From an archaeon (lineage in GTDB: Archaea; Iainarchaeota; Iainarchaeia; CSSED10-239): DNA of 64,000 nt. The position numbers and the translations under genes were made by a program. This document shows, in pieces, positions 52,233-60,057 of the stretch (position 1 is the stretch's first letter; each line of letters starts with the position of its first letter). Below the pieces are notes generated by a model. It was given only the letters and a program-made list of their open reading frames with translations, ran no database searches and had not been told where the DNA came from. The stretch lies in assembly GCA_029563035.1 (NCBI GenBank), contig JAKQTP010000212.1, forward strand, positions 1 to 64,000, read 5' to 3'.

Positions 52233-52304
52233 TGGACTCCGCGAGATTCGAACTCGCAACCCCTTCCGTGCAAGGGAAGTACTCTACCATTGAGCCAGGA
52301 GCCC
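52233..52304 (-). tRNA. tRNA-Ala (TGC)
   Basis: 72 nt; acceptor GGGCTCC/GGAGTCC with A73, anticodon stem CTTCC/GGAAG, loop CTTGCAC, so anticodon TGC. T arm GCGAG/CTCGC. Third in a row of three tRNA-Ala units on this strand, each with its own AT-rich TATA-containing upstream spacer. Confidence 0.95.
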
Positions 52305-52395
52305 TCAGCAAAATAAGATGTTTTTTTGCTTGATTACCATAATAATTAACTAAAGAAATAAATATAAACAAATCTATTTCTTAAATATAAGTTAA

Positions 52396-52467
52396 TGGAC
52401 TTCGCGAGATTCGAACTCGCAACCCCTTCCTTGCTAAGGAAGTGCTCTACCGTTGAGCCAGAAGCCC
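52396..52467 (-). tRNA. tRNA-Ala (AGC), unusual A34 anticodon
   Basis: 72 nt; acceptor GGGCTTC/GAAGTCC, D arm GCTC/GAGC, anticodon stem CTTCC/GGAAG with loop TTAGCAA, so the anticodon reads AGC. T arm GCGAG/CTCGC. Archaea normally use GGC for this box and lack A34 tRNAs, so position 34 = A is notable. The fold is otherwise intact. Confidence 0.9.
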
Positions 52468-52542
52468 TCTAATATAATTAACTAAAGAAATAAATATAAA
52501 CAAATCTAATTGTTGAAATTAAAATCAAAGTTTAAGTTAATA

Positions 52543-52614
52543 TGGACTTCGCGAGACTCGAACTCGCAACCTTCTCCATGCGAAGGAGATATTCTACCAT
52601 TGAACTAGAAGCCC
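52543..52614 (-). tRNA. tRNA-Ala (CGC)
   Basis: 72 nt; acceptor GGGCTTC/GAAGTCC, anticodon stem TCTCC/GGAGA, loop TTCGCAT, anticodon CGC, T loop TTCGAGT. First unit of the triple, nearest to the 16S rRNA 3' end. Confidence 0.95.
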
Positions 52615-52720
52615 GACTAATATAATTTACTAAAGAAATAAATATAAATGGTAATTTAAAAATATAGTCTGATAGAAAGAAAATAATTTACGTTTAATTA
52701 AAAAAAGAAATAAATATTTC

Positions 52721-52741
52721 TTTGTGAGGTGTTAGAAGAAA
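52721..52741 (-). other. 3' arm of 16S precursor processing stem
   Basis: Minus-strand TTTCTTCTAAC (52731-52741) and CCTCACAAA (52721-52729) pair with the 5' leader segments at 54339-54349 and 54373-54381: 11 bp with one G-U and 9 bp perfect, separated by one base here and 23 in the leader. This is the expected long helix around an archaeal pre-16S. Confidence 0.6.
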
Positions 52742-52780
52742 TTTTTATATATTTTCAAATAAATCACTTTATTTAAAAAT

Positions 52781-54275
52781 AGGAGGTGATCCGTCCGCAG
52801 GTTCCCCTACGGACACCTTGTTACAACTTAGTCCGTCTCGCAAAATATAGAATCACTTTAACCTTTAATAGGCTAGAGTTCATCCACACTCTACTCAACT
52901 GGCTTGATGGGCGGTGTGTGCAAGGCGCAGGGACATATTCACCGCGCGATAGTGACACGCGATTACTGGGGATTCCAACTTCATGAGGGTGAGTTGCAAC
53001 CCTCAATCCGAACTTCGGCTAGGTTTCTGAGATTGCCACTCCCTTTCGGGTTAGAGACTCATTGTCCTAGTCATTGTATGCCGCGTGTTGCCCAGAGCAA
53101 TCGGGCTATACAGACCTGCCTTCGCCCATTCCTTCCTCATTGTTACCAACGCAGTCCTATTAGAGTGCCTTTCCTTATTACTAAAAAAAGTAGCAACTAA
53201 TAGCATGGGTCTCGCCCGTTACCTGAGTTAACAGGAAGCTTCACAGTACGAGCTGGCGACGGCCATACAGCACCTCTCAGCGCATCAGGTAAGCCCTTCA
53301 GACTGACCATCATCTTGCTGTCTGTTCTGGTAAGATATCTGGCGTTTCATCCAATTAAACCGCAGCATCCACCCCTTGTAGTGCACCCCCGCCAATTCCA
53401 TTAAGTTTCTGCCTTGCGACTGTACTCCCCAGGCGGTGAATTTAATGGTTTCCCTTCGGCCCTGAATTAACTCGTAGTTAACCCAACACCTAATTCACAT
53501 CGTTTACAGCTGGGACTAACCGGGTATCTAATCCGGGTTGCGCCCCCAGCTTTCGTGTCTCACTGTCAAATTAGTTCTCGTTTAGCGCCTTCGCCACAGG
53601 TGGTCTTCCTAGTATCTTAAGATTCTACTCCTACTCTAGGAATACCCTAAACGTCTCCCTATTTCTAGCCTACCAGTATCTTTTGCCATTCAATGAGTTA
53701 GGCTCACTGCTTTCACAAAAGACTTAATAAACCAGCTACACACGCTTTAAGCCAAATAATGCTGGATACCACTCGAGGATTGCGTATTACCGCGGCGGCT
53801 GGCACGCATATTACCCCCCCCTTATTCACATAGCTATCTAAGCTATATAAAAGCCAGTTTTTGCTGGCACTTGGAGTCTCTCTATCACGGTTTCCCGCAT
53901 TGTAAAATTTTCGCGACTGCTGCACCCCGTAGGGCTAGGAACCTTATCTCAGTTTCCTTCTCCGGGCACCCTCTCTCAAGGCCCGTACAGATCTTCGGCT
54001 TGGTAGGCAATTACCCTGCCAACGACCTAATCTGACGCAGTCCCATCTTTTTGCATCTTACAAACATGATCGTAAGACCTTTGGAAAAACAATCATTCCA
54101 GATTTGTTTTCCTATCAAGCATTATCCTCAGTTTCCCAAGATTAACTTGTCAAAAAGGTAGGTTGACCACGCGTTACTGAGCCGTTTGCCAAAGTCTCTC
54201 ATAGTTAAGACTTTCAAACTTGCATGTCTTAGTCAAACTCCAATAGCGATATCCACCAGCAGGATCAGCTGGAAT
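52781..54275 (-). rRNA. rrs: 16S ribosomal RNA
   Basis: About 1495 nt on the minus strand. The 3' end is GGATCACCTCCT (anti-Shine-Dalgarno) at 52781; the 5' end carries the archaeal ATTCC-type start followed by GCTGATCCTGCTGG. The universal segments for 515 (GCCGCGGTAA), 787-806, 907-926 and 1492 are present on the minus strand. No insertion or intron is evident. No 23S or 5S gene follows: downstream are three independently transcribed tRNA-Ala genes and then protein genes, so the ribosomal RNA genes are unlinked in this genome. Exact 5' boundary is approximate to a few bases. Confidence 0.97.
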
Positions 54276-54338
54276 TGGTTTTATATCGTTAATGCACACA
54301 AAATCATACACAAAGTTTTGCCTTTGCGCACTTGTATG

Positions 54339-54381
54339 TTTCTCCTAACATCAGACTCAAAACAGCTTGAACCCTCACAAA
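54339..54381 (-). other. 5' arm of 16S precursor processing stem
   Basis: Minus-strand TTTGTGAGG (54373-54381) and GTTAGGAGAAA (54339-54349), complementary to the trailer segments at 52721-52741. The unpaired 23-base stretch between them forms an asymmetric bulge, possibly the splicing-endonuclease or RNase target region. Confidence 0.6.
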
Positions 54382-54450
54382 AAGAATTCCTACAAAAAAA
54401 CAAAGTCGAAATTTATTCTTTGTAGTTATAGAAATATAGGTAGAGAAATA

Positions 54451-54565
54451 TTTATAAATAGATGCCCAAAGATTAGGCGTTTGGTTCTCTCTAACTCTTA
54501 TGATTAGAGACCATAATTTTGTAAATTATAAATTAAAGAAAGAACAATTAGTTTATAAATAGATG
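54451..54565 (-). promoter_or_regulatory. 16S leader region: two identical TATA-type elements and a hairpin
   Basis: The 14-mer TTTATAAATAGATG (plus sense) occurs at 54451-54464 and 54552-54565. Read on the minus strand each is CATCTATTTATAAA, a TATA box; the nearer would start transcription around 54425, before the processing stem. Between them TCTCTAA and TTAGAGA form a hairpin (54483-54512). The 54276-54612 interval holds no protein gene. Confidence 0.5.
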
Positions 54566-54605
54566 TTTATGTTTTAGAAATAGAGAAAAATAAAGAAAAG
54601 AAATT

Positions 54606-54621
54606 GCTACATTTATGTAGC
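54606..54621 (-). terminator. Hairpin at the end of the eL41 gene
   Basis: GCTACA and TGTAGC pair around TAAA/TTTA (minus sense GCTACATAAATGTAGC), overlapping the stop codon, and T-rich sequence follows. Confidence 0.55.
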
Positions 54622-54744
54622 TGCTCTCTTTCTTAAATATTTTCTTTGTCTTTGCTTTCTTCTCATTTTCTTTTTTTTCCATTTCCATCTTTCTCTGGAT
54701 CTGGTTTTTTTAAATCTACTGCTATCTTTTTTTCGTGTTCCCAT
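54613..54744 (-). CDS. Ribosomal protein eL41-like, N-terminally extended
   Basis: A 43-residue, extremely basic protein too short for most ORF finders. The second half, ERWKWKKKKMRRKQRQRKYL, matches the form of eL41 (archaeal consensus R.KW.KKRMRRLKRKRRK); an extra ~17-residue basic N-terminus (GTRKKDSSRFKKTRS) precedes it. eL41 is the smallest ribosomal protein, a single helix at the subunit interface. It lies between tRNA-Glu and the 16S leader on the same strand, so translation-related genes cluster here. GTGATAAA precedes the ATG as a weak binding site. Confidence 0.65.
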   Translation of the reverse strand: MGTRKKDSSRFKKTRSRERWKWKKKKMRRKQRQRKYLRKRAAT

Positions 54745-54804
54745 TTTATCACTTTATTATTTCATTTCTTATTATATTATTTCCAAAACTATTTATTAAT
54801 TGAT

Positions 54805-54878
54805 TGCTCTGAGCGGGATTCGGACCCGCGTTACTGGCTTGAAAGGCCAGTGTGATTACCGGGCTACACTATCAAAGC
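54805..54878 (-). tRNA. tRNA-Glu (TTC)
   Basis: 74 nt; acceptor GCTTTGA/TCAGAGC with A73, D stem GTG/CAC, anticodon stem CTGGC/GCCAG with loop CTTTCAA (anticodon TTC), T arm GCGGG/CCCGC with TTCGAAT. It lies upstream of eL41 and 16S on the same strand. Confidence 0.95.
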
Positions 54879-55036
54879 ACATCTATACATATTTTTCCAT
54901 TTTTTAAGGTCGGCTAAAAAATAGAACTATATATATTTAAGCACAAAAAGATTTATATATATTCTATTTTTGAGTTTTTTTCTTATGTTCACCATTTATA
55001 AAATTATTTGCTAACAATTTTATTGGTGTTAAATAT

Positions 55037-56119
55037 ATGCCTATAGTTAAACCAGTAACCAAACCGCTTATATTTCGTAAGAATTTAAGATATACTTTAA
55101 GAAGAGCACCAAAAAGAGGTTTGGTTAGATCACAAAATATATCAAAATCAGATTTAAGAAAGATATCTAATGCTAAACTTCGATATCGCATAAATAAACA
55201 CACCACCTCTAATAATTCTCAAATATCAGTAGCAAAACAATATATGTTTCGTAAAAACTTAAGATATACTTATAGGGCTATCAAAAGCTCGGTTCGTCCA
55301 CCAATAAATTCTGAACAAATATATAATAGTAAATATCTAATAAATGGTAAGCGCAGGGGTCTACTAGATAGGCATATCCTTTCTAAAGATCCACATTTAG
55401 AAAGAACATTTTTACTAGACGGTAAAAATGAAGTGATTTTTGATGTTTCTAAAGAAGGAACAAGAAAACCAGATTCTGTACTTTATGATTTTAAAAAAGT
55501 AGATAATGCTCATTATACATATCAAAAAGGCAAAAAAGTAATAACAGATAGTAAATTACTTGCTATCCATACACACCCCGGTATAAATATGACCCAGGTA
55601 CTACCTTCATTTAATGATATCAGAGGAACATATATAAGATTAATTTATGATCATTTAAATAAAAGTCCTTATCGTAAAAATTCACTTTATTCTGATTACA
55701 ATATGATTGTGGGTTATGATACAGCAAATAAAAGAATATCTGGAAGAACAATCTATAAAATTTCAGAATCTATGAAAGAAAATTGGTTAAGAAAATATTC
55801 GCTTTCTTCTGTAATTAAAGATAGTGTAATGATTAAAGAAAAAAATGGAAAATACAGTTCCATCTCTTTAAATGAATTCCAAAAACAATTAGGAACACAT
55901 TATGACAATCTAATTAAAAAAATGGAAGCTAAAATAATAGATAAAATAAAAAGATATAGATCAAAAAATAAAAACGCAACATATCCTGAATTATTGGCTT
56001 TAAATATGCAAGAACAATTACATTATCTCCAAAGATATTTTGGTGTAGAAATACATTTTCAGGCAGAACCAGGATATAAACTAAATCACGAAACTTTTCA
56101 TTTTGAAAAAATTGATTAA
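55037..56119 (+). CDS. JAMM/MPN-like metalloprotease with duplicated basic N-terminal motif
   Basis: A 360-residue protein. Residues 1-85 are basic and contain FRKNLRYT twice (13-20 and 71-78), an internal duplication. The middle holds a JAMM motif, AIHTHPGINMTQVLPSFND, with His178, His180, Ser191 and Asp194; the spacing before Ser is three longer than the classical seven. A Glu for the metal water may be Glu132. JAMM enzymes cut isopeptide bonds, e.g. of ubiquitin-like modifiers, or act on peptides. The C-terminal end (QEQLHYLQRYFGVEIHFQ, then GYKLNHETFHFE) matches the end of the protein at 58941. Substrate unknown. Confidence 0.6.
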   Translation: MPIVKPVTKPLIFRKNLRYTLRRAPKRGLVRSQNISKSDLRKISNAKLRYRINKHTTSNNSQISVAKQYMFRKNLRYTYRAIKSSVRPPINSEQIYNSKYLINGKRRGLLDRHILSKDPHLERTFLLDGKNEVIFDVSKEGTRKPDSVLYDFKKVDNAHYTYQKGKKVITDSKLLAIHTHPGINMTQVLPSFNDIRGTYIRLIYDHLNKSPYRKNSLYSDYNMIVGYDTANKRISGRTIYKISESMKENWLRKYSLSSVIKDSVMIKEKNGKYSSISLNEFQKQLGTHYDNLIKKMEAKIIDKIKRYRSKNKNATYPELLALNMQEQLHYLQRYFGVEIHFQAEPGYKLNHETFHFEKID

Positions 56120-56232
56120 TTAGCCACTTCTTAATTTTTTATGGCTTTTAGATAAGATACTACTATTTATAAAGTTTATTTATCATAAATATTATATAAT
56201 ATTTTTAGAAATTATTAAAGGTGTTAAATAAT

Positions 56233-56385
56233 ATGGATGATGCAGCAAAACAAAGAAGATTAAAGAACATGTGGGTTTGTATGGCATGTAATGCAACAAT
56301 GAGATCGCCTAAAAAACCACTTTTTTGTAGAAAATGTAAATCTGTAAAGATTAGAGTAAAAAAGAAAGGTAAAAGAGCTAAGTAG
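56233..56385 (+). CDS. Ribosomal protein eL40
   Basis: A 50-residue zinc-finger ribosomal protein, too short for most ORF lists. After KQRRLKNMWVCMACNATMRS, CMAC and CRKC (Cys21, Cys24 and a CRKCK pair ~16 residues on) give the C4 zinc site, followed by the basic KIRVKKKGKRAK end, as in archaeal L40e. It sits in the large subunit. AAAGGTGTTAAATAAT precedes the ATG as ribosome binding site. Convergent with FEN1. Confidence 0.85.
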   Translation: MDDAAKQRRLKNMWVCMACNATMRSPKKPLFCRKCKSVKIRVKKKGKRAK

Positions 56386-56403
56386 TATTTCTTATTTTAT
56401 TTT

Positions 56404-57444
56404 TTAAAACCAATCATTTAGTGTTTTTTGTTTATCTACTTCGTTTCTTTTTTTCTCAAATTCGTTCAAATAATTTTTGATTCTCTTTTCATCAAAGTTT
56501 GCTTTGTCTATTAAAATATGCTCTATCTTTTGCCTATCAAAAATTGGCTTTTCATAGATCGGACTTTTTTCAATATCCGGTTTTAGAAATATATCCATGA
56601 TTTCTTTGTAATCAAAATTTATTTCTTTGTTTTTTTCTTTTAGTTGTATGATGATGTCTTCAAAGCTACTATTCTCCCGAACAAGCTTTAGAGCAGTCTT
56701 TGGGCCAACACCCTCAACCTTGTCATTAAAGTCAGTCCCTATCAACAAAGACATCCAGATAAGTTTTTCTCTTGTGATGTTTAGTTTGGAAAAAATCCGC
56801 TCGCTTTCCAAAATATAAGGATAAACATCAACATACACTTTCTTAAAAGGCACTTTTCTTTTCCCACTTACTCCAATGTTTTTTATAAGGTTAGGAGAGC
56901 CAAACAAAAAACAATCATAGTCTTGAGAGACAGAATAATCAGTTTGGCCAGTTGAAGTCATAAAAGAAATCTGAGCTTCTGCTTCTCCTGGAGCAGTAAA
57001 GCAAGGAACCCCCATTGCATTAAGAAGTTCTTTTGATTCTTCAATTATCTTATTATCAATGGTTGCTGCTTGTCTTGAAAGCTTATTGATATTTTCAAGG
57101 TCTTCTTCTGCTATTGCTTTCTCTAGTTTTTCCTTAGCCAATTCTCTTCTTTCTCTTCTCTCTTGCTTGGTCTTTGCCTTTAGTTCATGGCTTTTTCCAT
57201 CATAAACAAAGATTGGCTTAATACCAAAACTTAAAACATTAGAAATTCTATAGAAAATCCCAGAATAATGGCTAGTTATTTCTCCATTTTCGTTCTTTAG
57301 GGGCTCGCCATCTATTCCCCTGATTGTTGTTACAAACTGAAATAGCATATTATAAGCATCAAACCCAAATTTCTTGCCTTTAAAATCAGATAGTTCGATT
57401 TTCTTCTTACAATCTTCAATCAAAGAACCTATTGCTACGCCCAT
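56404..57444 (-). CDS. fen: Flap endonuclease 1
   Basis: A 346-residue structure-specific nuclease that removes RNA-primed 5' flaps in replication and repair. The N and I regions are intact: KFGFDAYNMLFQF, IFVYDGKSHELK, APGEAEAQISFM, SQDYDCFLFG and GTDFNDKVEGVGPKTALKLV (helix-hairpin-helix). The C-terminus ends in QKTLNDWF, a PIP box for the sliding clamp. Length is typical. The first residue after Met is Gly, as needed for FEN activity. Short AAAATGG context; start chosen by the MGV beginning. Confidence 0.95.
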   Translation of the reverse strand: MGVAIGSLIEDCKKKIELSDFKGKKFGFDAYNMLFQFVTTIRGIDGEPLKNENGEITSHYSGIFYRISNVLSFGIKPIFVYDGKSHELKAKTKQERRERRELAKEKLEKAIAEEDLENINKLSRQAATIDNKIIEESKELLNAMGVPCFTAPGEAEAQISFMTSTGQTDYSVSQDYDCFLFGSPNLIKNIGVSGKRKVPFKKVYVDVYPYILESERIFSKLNITREKLIWMSLLIGTDFNDKVEGVGPKTALKLVRENSSFEDIIIQLKEKNKEINFDYKEIMDIFLKPDIEKSPIYEKPIFDRQKIEHILIDKANFDEKRIKNYLNEFEKKRNEVDKQKTLNDWF

Positions 57445-57544
57445 TTTTTCCCCTCAACAATTATATTAAATAACATAACAAATATAAATATAATATACTT
57501 TAAATATAATATCATTAATAAACATAAAAGGAACGGGATAAATA

Positions 57545-58927
57545 GTGTCAACTACTTTGTGGATAATTTTGGTTTTTGTTATTGCTGCTTTTTGTGCAAC
57601 TTTTGCAAGATTAGTGTTTAAGCAAAGAACAACTTTATGGGTTTTTATTTTAGTAGATACAAAATCCCTAATTAAACATGTTAACAGACTAGCAGAGAAA
57701 TACAAAAAAGCATTAAATACATTGTCTATCTTTGGTATTGCTGTTGGCTTTGGGCCTTTTGGAATAGATTATCTGGTTAAAGAAAAAGTCACAAAGAAAA
57801 AAAGAGTTATCATATTTATTTTATCTTTATTGGTTACAACCTATCTTTCTTATTTATTGGCAGGTGGGCTGTTTTTCGGAAATCCTCTAATTCCAAAGTT
57901 CATTAGTTATATAATAATTTTCTTAACCGGACTAATGGGATTGTCTGGTTTTATTTTAGGTGCTTTGATTTTTTCAGCATATGATATTATTGCTAAGCTG
58001 TTTGTTGGAAAAGTTGGTTGCCCTGGTATTGGTCTTGTTATTCCTGGAGTAAAAGTTCCAAAAACAAACTTTGCTATTCCATGGTATGGCTGGTTGATAT
58101 TAATTCCTGCTGCATTTATTCATGAGTTTAGCCATGGGATAATGCTTAGGGTTTCAAAAATAAAACTAAAGTCTATTGGAGCAATACTATTTGGTATATT
58201 GCCATTAGGCGCGTATGTTGAACCTGATGAAGAAAAATTCAAAAAAATAGATAATAAAAATAAACTAAAAATGTATTCTGCAGGACCAACAAGTAACCTT
58301 GTTGTTGCAATTATTTTTGTTATAATCTACTTATTGATTTCCACACCAATTACAAACTACACAACCTCAATTAATAATCAAAGAGAGATTGGCCTTGTTG
58401 TAAGCCAAGTAAACCCTACAACAGAGATGTGTGGTTCTTCTTTTGATAACCCTGCCTATGGTAAGCTTGCTAAAAACGATTTACTTATATCTGTTAATGG
58501 CAACACCATAAAAACAAGAAACGATCTCACAAAAAACATTAAAAAAGACTATGAAAACGAGTTTGTTGTTAGAAATCTAGACACCAACATAACTAGAACA
58601 GAATATATAACAACAAACGAACTAGGAAATATTGGAATATCAGCAGATATAATGGTTGATAAAACCATTGAACTTCCAAAAAAATATACATTTTATAAAA
58701 TATTATTAAATGTTATTTTATGGATAGTATTATTAAATTTCTTGATTGCAACAACTAACTTCCTTCCAACAATTCCTTTCGATGGTGGGTTTATGGCCCA
58801 GATTATATTTTGTAATTATTTAAATAAAAAGAATAATGAAAAGAAGAGAATGAAAAAAGTAAAATGGTTCTTTATATATTTAGTAGTATTTTTAATATTA
58901 CTAAATATCATTCCTTATTTTCTTTAA
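57545..58927 (+). CDS. Site-2 protease family membrane metalloprotease (M50)
   Basis: A 460-residue polytopic protein. The zinc motif is FIHEFSHGIML (His193, Glu194, His197) within a membrane helix, and the third ligand Asp is in LPTIPFDGGFMAQI near the C-terminus. A PDZ-like insert (about 285-365, IGLVVSQVNPTTEM ... KNDLLISVNGNTIKT) lies between them. Such proteases release membrane-tethered factors by intramembrane cleavage; the membrane-bound winged-helix protein at 10466 is the kind of substrate they act on. Start is GTG at 57545, preceded by GGGATA. Followed after 13 bases by the JAMM-relative gene. Confidence 0.88.
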   Translation: MSTTLWIILVFVIAAFCATFARLVFKQRTTLWVFILVDTKSLIKHVNRLAEKYKKALNTLSIFGIAVGFGPFGIDYLVKEKVTKKKRVIIFILSLLVTTYLSYLLAGGLFFGNPLIPKFISYIIIFLTGLMGLSGFILGALIFSAYDIIAKLFVGKVGCPGIGLVIPGVKVPKTNFAIPWYGWLILIPAAFIHEFSHGIMLRVSKIKLKSIGAILFGILPLGAYVEPDEEKFKKIDNKNKLKMYSAGPTSNLVVAIIFVIIYLLISTPITNYTTSINNQREIGLVVSQVNPTTEMCGSSFDNPAYGKLAKNDLLISVNGNTIKTRNDLTKNIKKDYENEFVVRNLDTNITRTEYITTNELGNIGISADIMVDKTIELPKKYTFYKILLNVILWIVLLNFLIATTNFLPTIPFDGGFMAQIIFCNYLNKKNNEKKRMKKVKWFFIYLVVFLILLNIIPYFL

Positions 58928-58940
58928 ATGGTGAAGACAA

Positions 58941-59966
58941 ATGCGTATTAGAAAATTAACAAAACCGATTGGAAGAATTTTTAGAAAAAAACCAACAACT
59001 AAACCTGCGAAACCAACTATTACTAGACCAAAAAAATCATCTACAACTGCTAAGCCAGGAAAAGTGCGTAAACTATTAAATGCAATTAGAGAAAAAACAG
59101 TATCAAGAAAAAAGAAGCCTTCAACTATGTCAGAAGAAGGTTATAAGACCCTAGCTAAAACACTAAAAGCAAGAGATAAAGCAATTCAAAAAACACTAAA
59201 AGCAAGAGATAAAGCAATTCAAAAAAAACAATATGTAATACAAAGACAACTAGAAACAGAAATATCAAGATATGCGTCTAGAGAACCAACCATTTTAAGA
59301 AGAACAACAGGGACTGGAGATTACAGATATTATGATATTAGCAAATTAAAAGAATATAAATTACATAAAAATGCAATTCAACAAAAAGGATCAAAATTAG
59401 TGCGAGCACACACAACTGCCGAGCCATTAAAAGGAATACCAACTCCTGGAAATATAGCAGTATTATTTTTCGAATATTTAAAATATGATAAAAACTTTTC
59501 TGCAATTTCTGTGCTTGATAAAGATAGTGGTCATGAAGCCGGTAAGGTAGGAATAATGTTTACTAAAAGAACAGCAGAATACTTAAATAGATTTAAGTCT
59601 AAAGCAAAAAATATGACTCAATTAAGAAGCATGATTTATGAAGATATAATGAGAGTAGAAAGAAATGCACAGATTAAAGCTCAAAAAGTCGCAAATTCAA
59701 AACATCCATTATCTATGTCTGATTATTCTAAATCTGCAGATTTTGATTTAGATGAATATGTGCGAATCTTAAATAAAAGACTCAGTGAAAATCATAATTC
59801 TAAAAAAAAATATGTTAGAAATACCTTATTAGATTATTATCAAAAAATCGGATTAAAATTTAGGTTTATTCCAAATGCTAAAAAGGGATATAGATTTAAT
59901 AAAGAAACACTAACTTTTGAAAGCCCACAATTGGATAGTGTAAATCAAATAGTAAGCATACATTAA
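58941..59966 (+). CDS. Degenerate JAMM-like paralog with basic/Pro-rich tail
   Basis: A 341-residue protein. Residues 1-60 are Lys/Arg/Pro/Thr-rich (GRIFRKKPTTKPAKPTITRP). Residues 74-95 are a perfect 11-residue tandem duplication (TLKARDKAIQK twice), likely helical. At 155-171, RAHTTAEPLKGIPTPGN aligns with the JAMM segment of 55037, but the second His is Thr and the Ser/Asp pair is Thr/Asn, so the metal site is lost. The C-terminal segment (YYQKIGLKFRF then GYRFNKETLTFE) matches 55037. Probably a catalytically dead paralog, perhaps a partner or decoy. Coupled to the site-2 protease gene by a 13-base gap. Confidence 0.5.
   Translation: MRIRKLTKPIGRIFRKKPTTKPAKPTITRPKKSSTTAKPGKVRKLLNAIREKTVSRKKKPSTMSEEGYKTLAKTLKARDKAIQKTLKARDKAIQKKQYVIQRQLETEISRYASREPTILRRTTGTGDYRYYDISKLKEYKLHKNAIQQKGSKLVRAHTTAEPLKGIPTPGNIAVLFFEYLKYDKNFSAISVLDKDSGHEAGKVGIMFTKRTAEYLNRFKSKAKNMTQLRSMIYEDIMRVERNAQIKAQKVANSKHPLSMSDYSKSADFDLDEYVRILNKRLSENHNSKKKYVRNTLLDYYQKIGLKFRFIPNAKKGYRFNKETLTFESPQLDSVNQIVSIH
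59160..59225 (+). repeat. 33-bp perfect tandem duplication inside a coding region
   Basis: Bases 59160-59192 and 59193-59225 are identical and encode TLKARDKAIQK twice in frame. Identity at silent positions shows the duplication is recent. Confidence 0.9.
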
Positions 59967-60057
59967 CTTTTAAAAACCCACGTTTGAAAGGTGGTAAAAG
60001 CCTTGTTAGTTTGGAGATTTCTGATTAGTTTTTTTTTGAAATAGGACTAAAATCTTT

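Larger units (their letters stand above)
52339..52650 (-). repeat. Repeated promoter spacers of the tRNA-Ala units
   Basis: The spacer after each tRNA in plus orientation (around 52344, 52480 and 52620) repeats ACTAAAGAAATAAATATAAA almost unchanged. Read on the minus strand it gives TTTATATTTATTT about 25 bases before the tRNA 5' end, so each tRNA has its own TATA box. The whole unit was tandemly duplicated. Confidence 0.7.

Noticed and set aside
52339..52650. Regularly spaced repeats resembling a CRISPR array
   Set aside because: The repeating units are tRNA-Ala genes with duplicated promoter spacers. No other evenly spaced short repeats occur in the window.
52786..54425. Several open frames on either strand, e.g. 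52904-53200 and 53713-53925
   Set aside because: They lie wholly or mostly inside the 16S rRNA gene and its leader and have no protein-like features.
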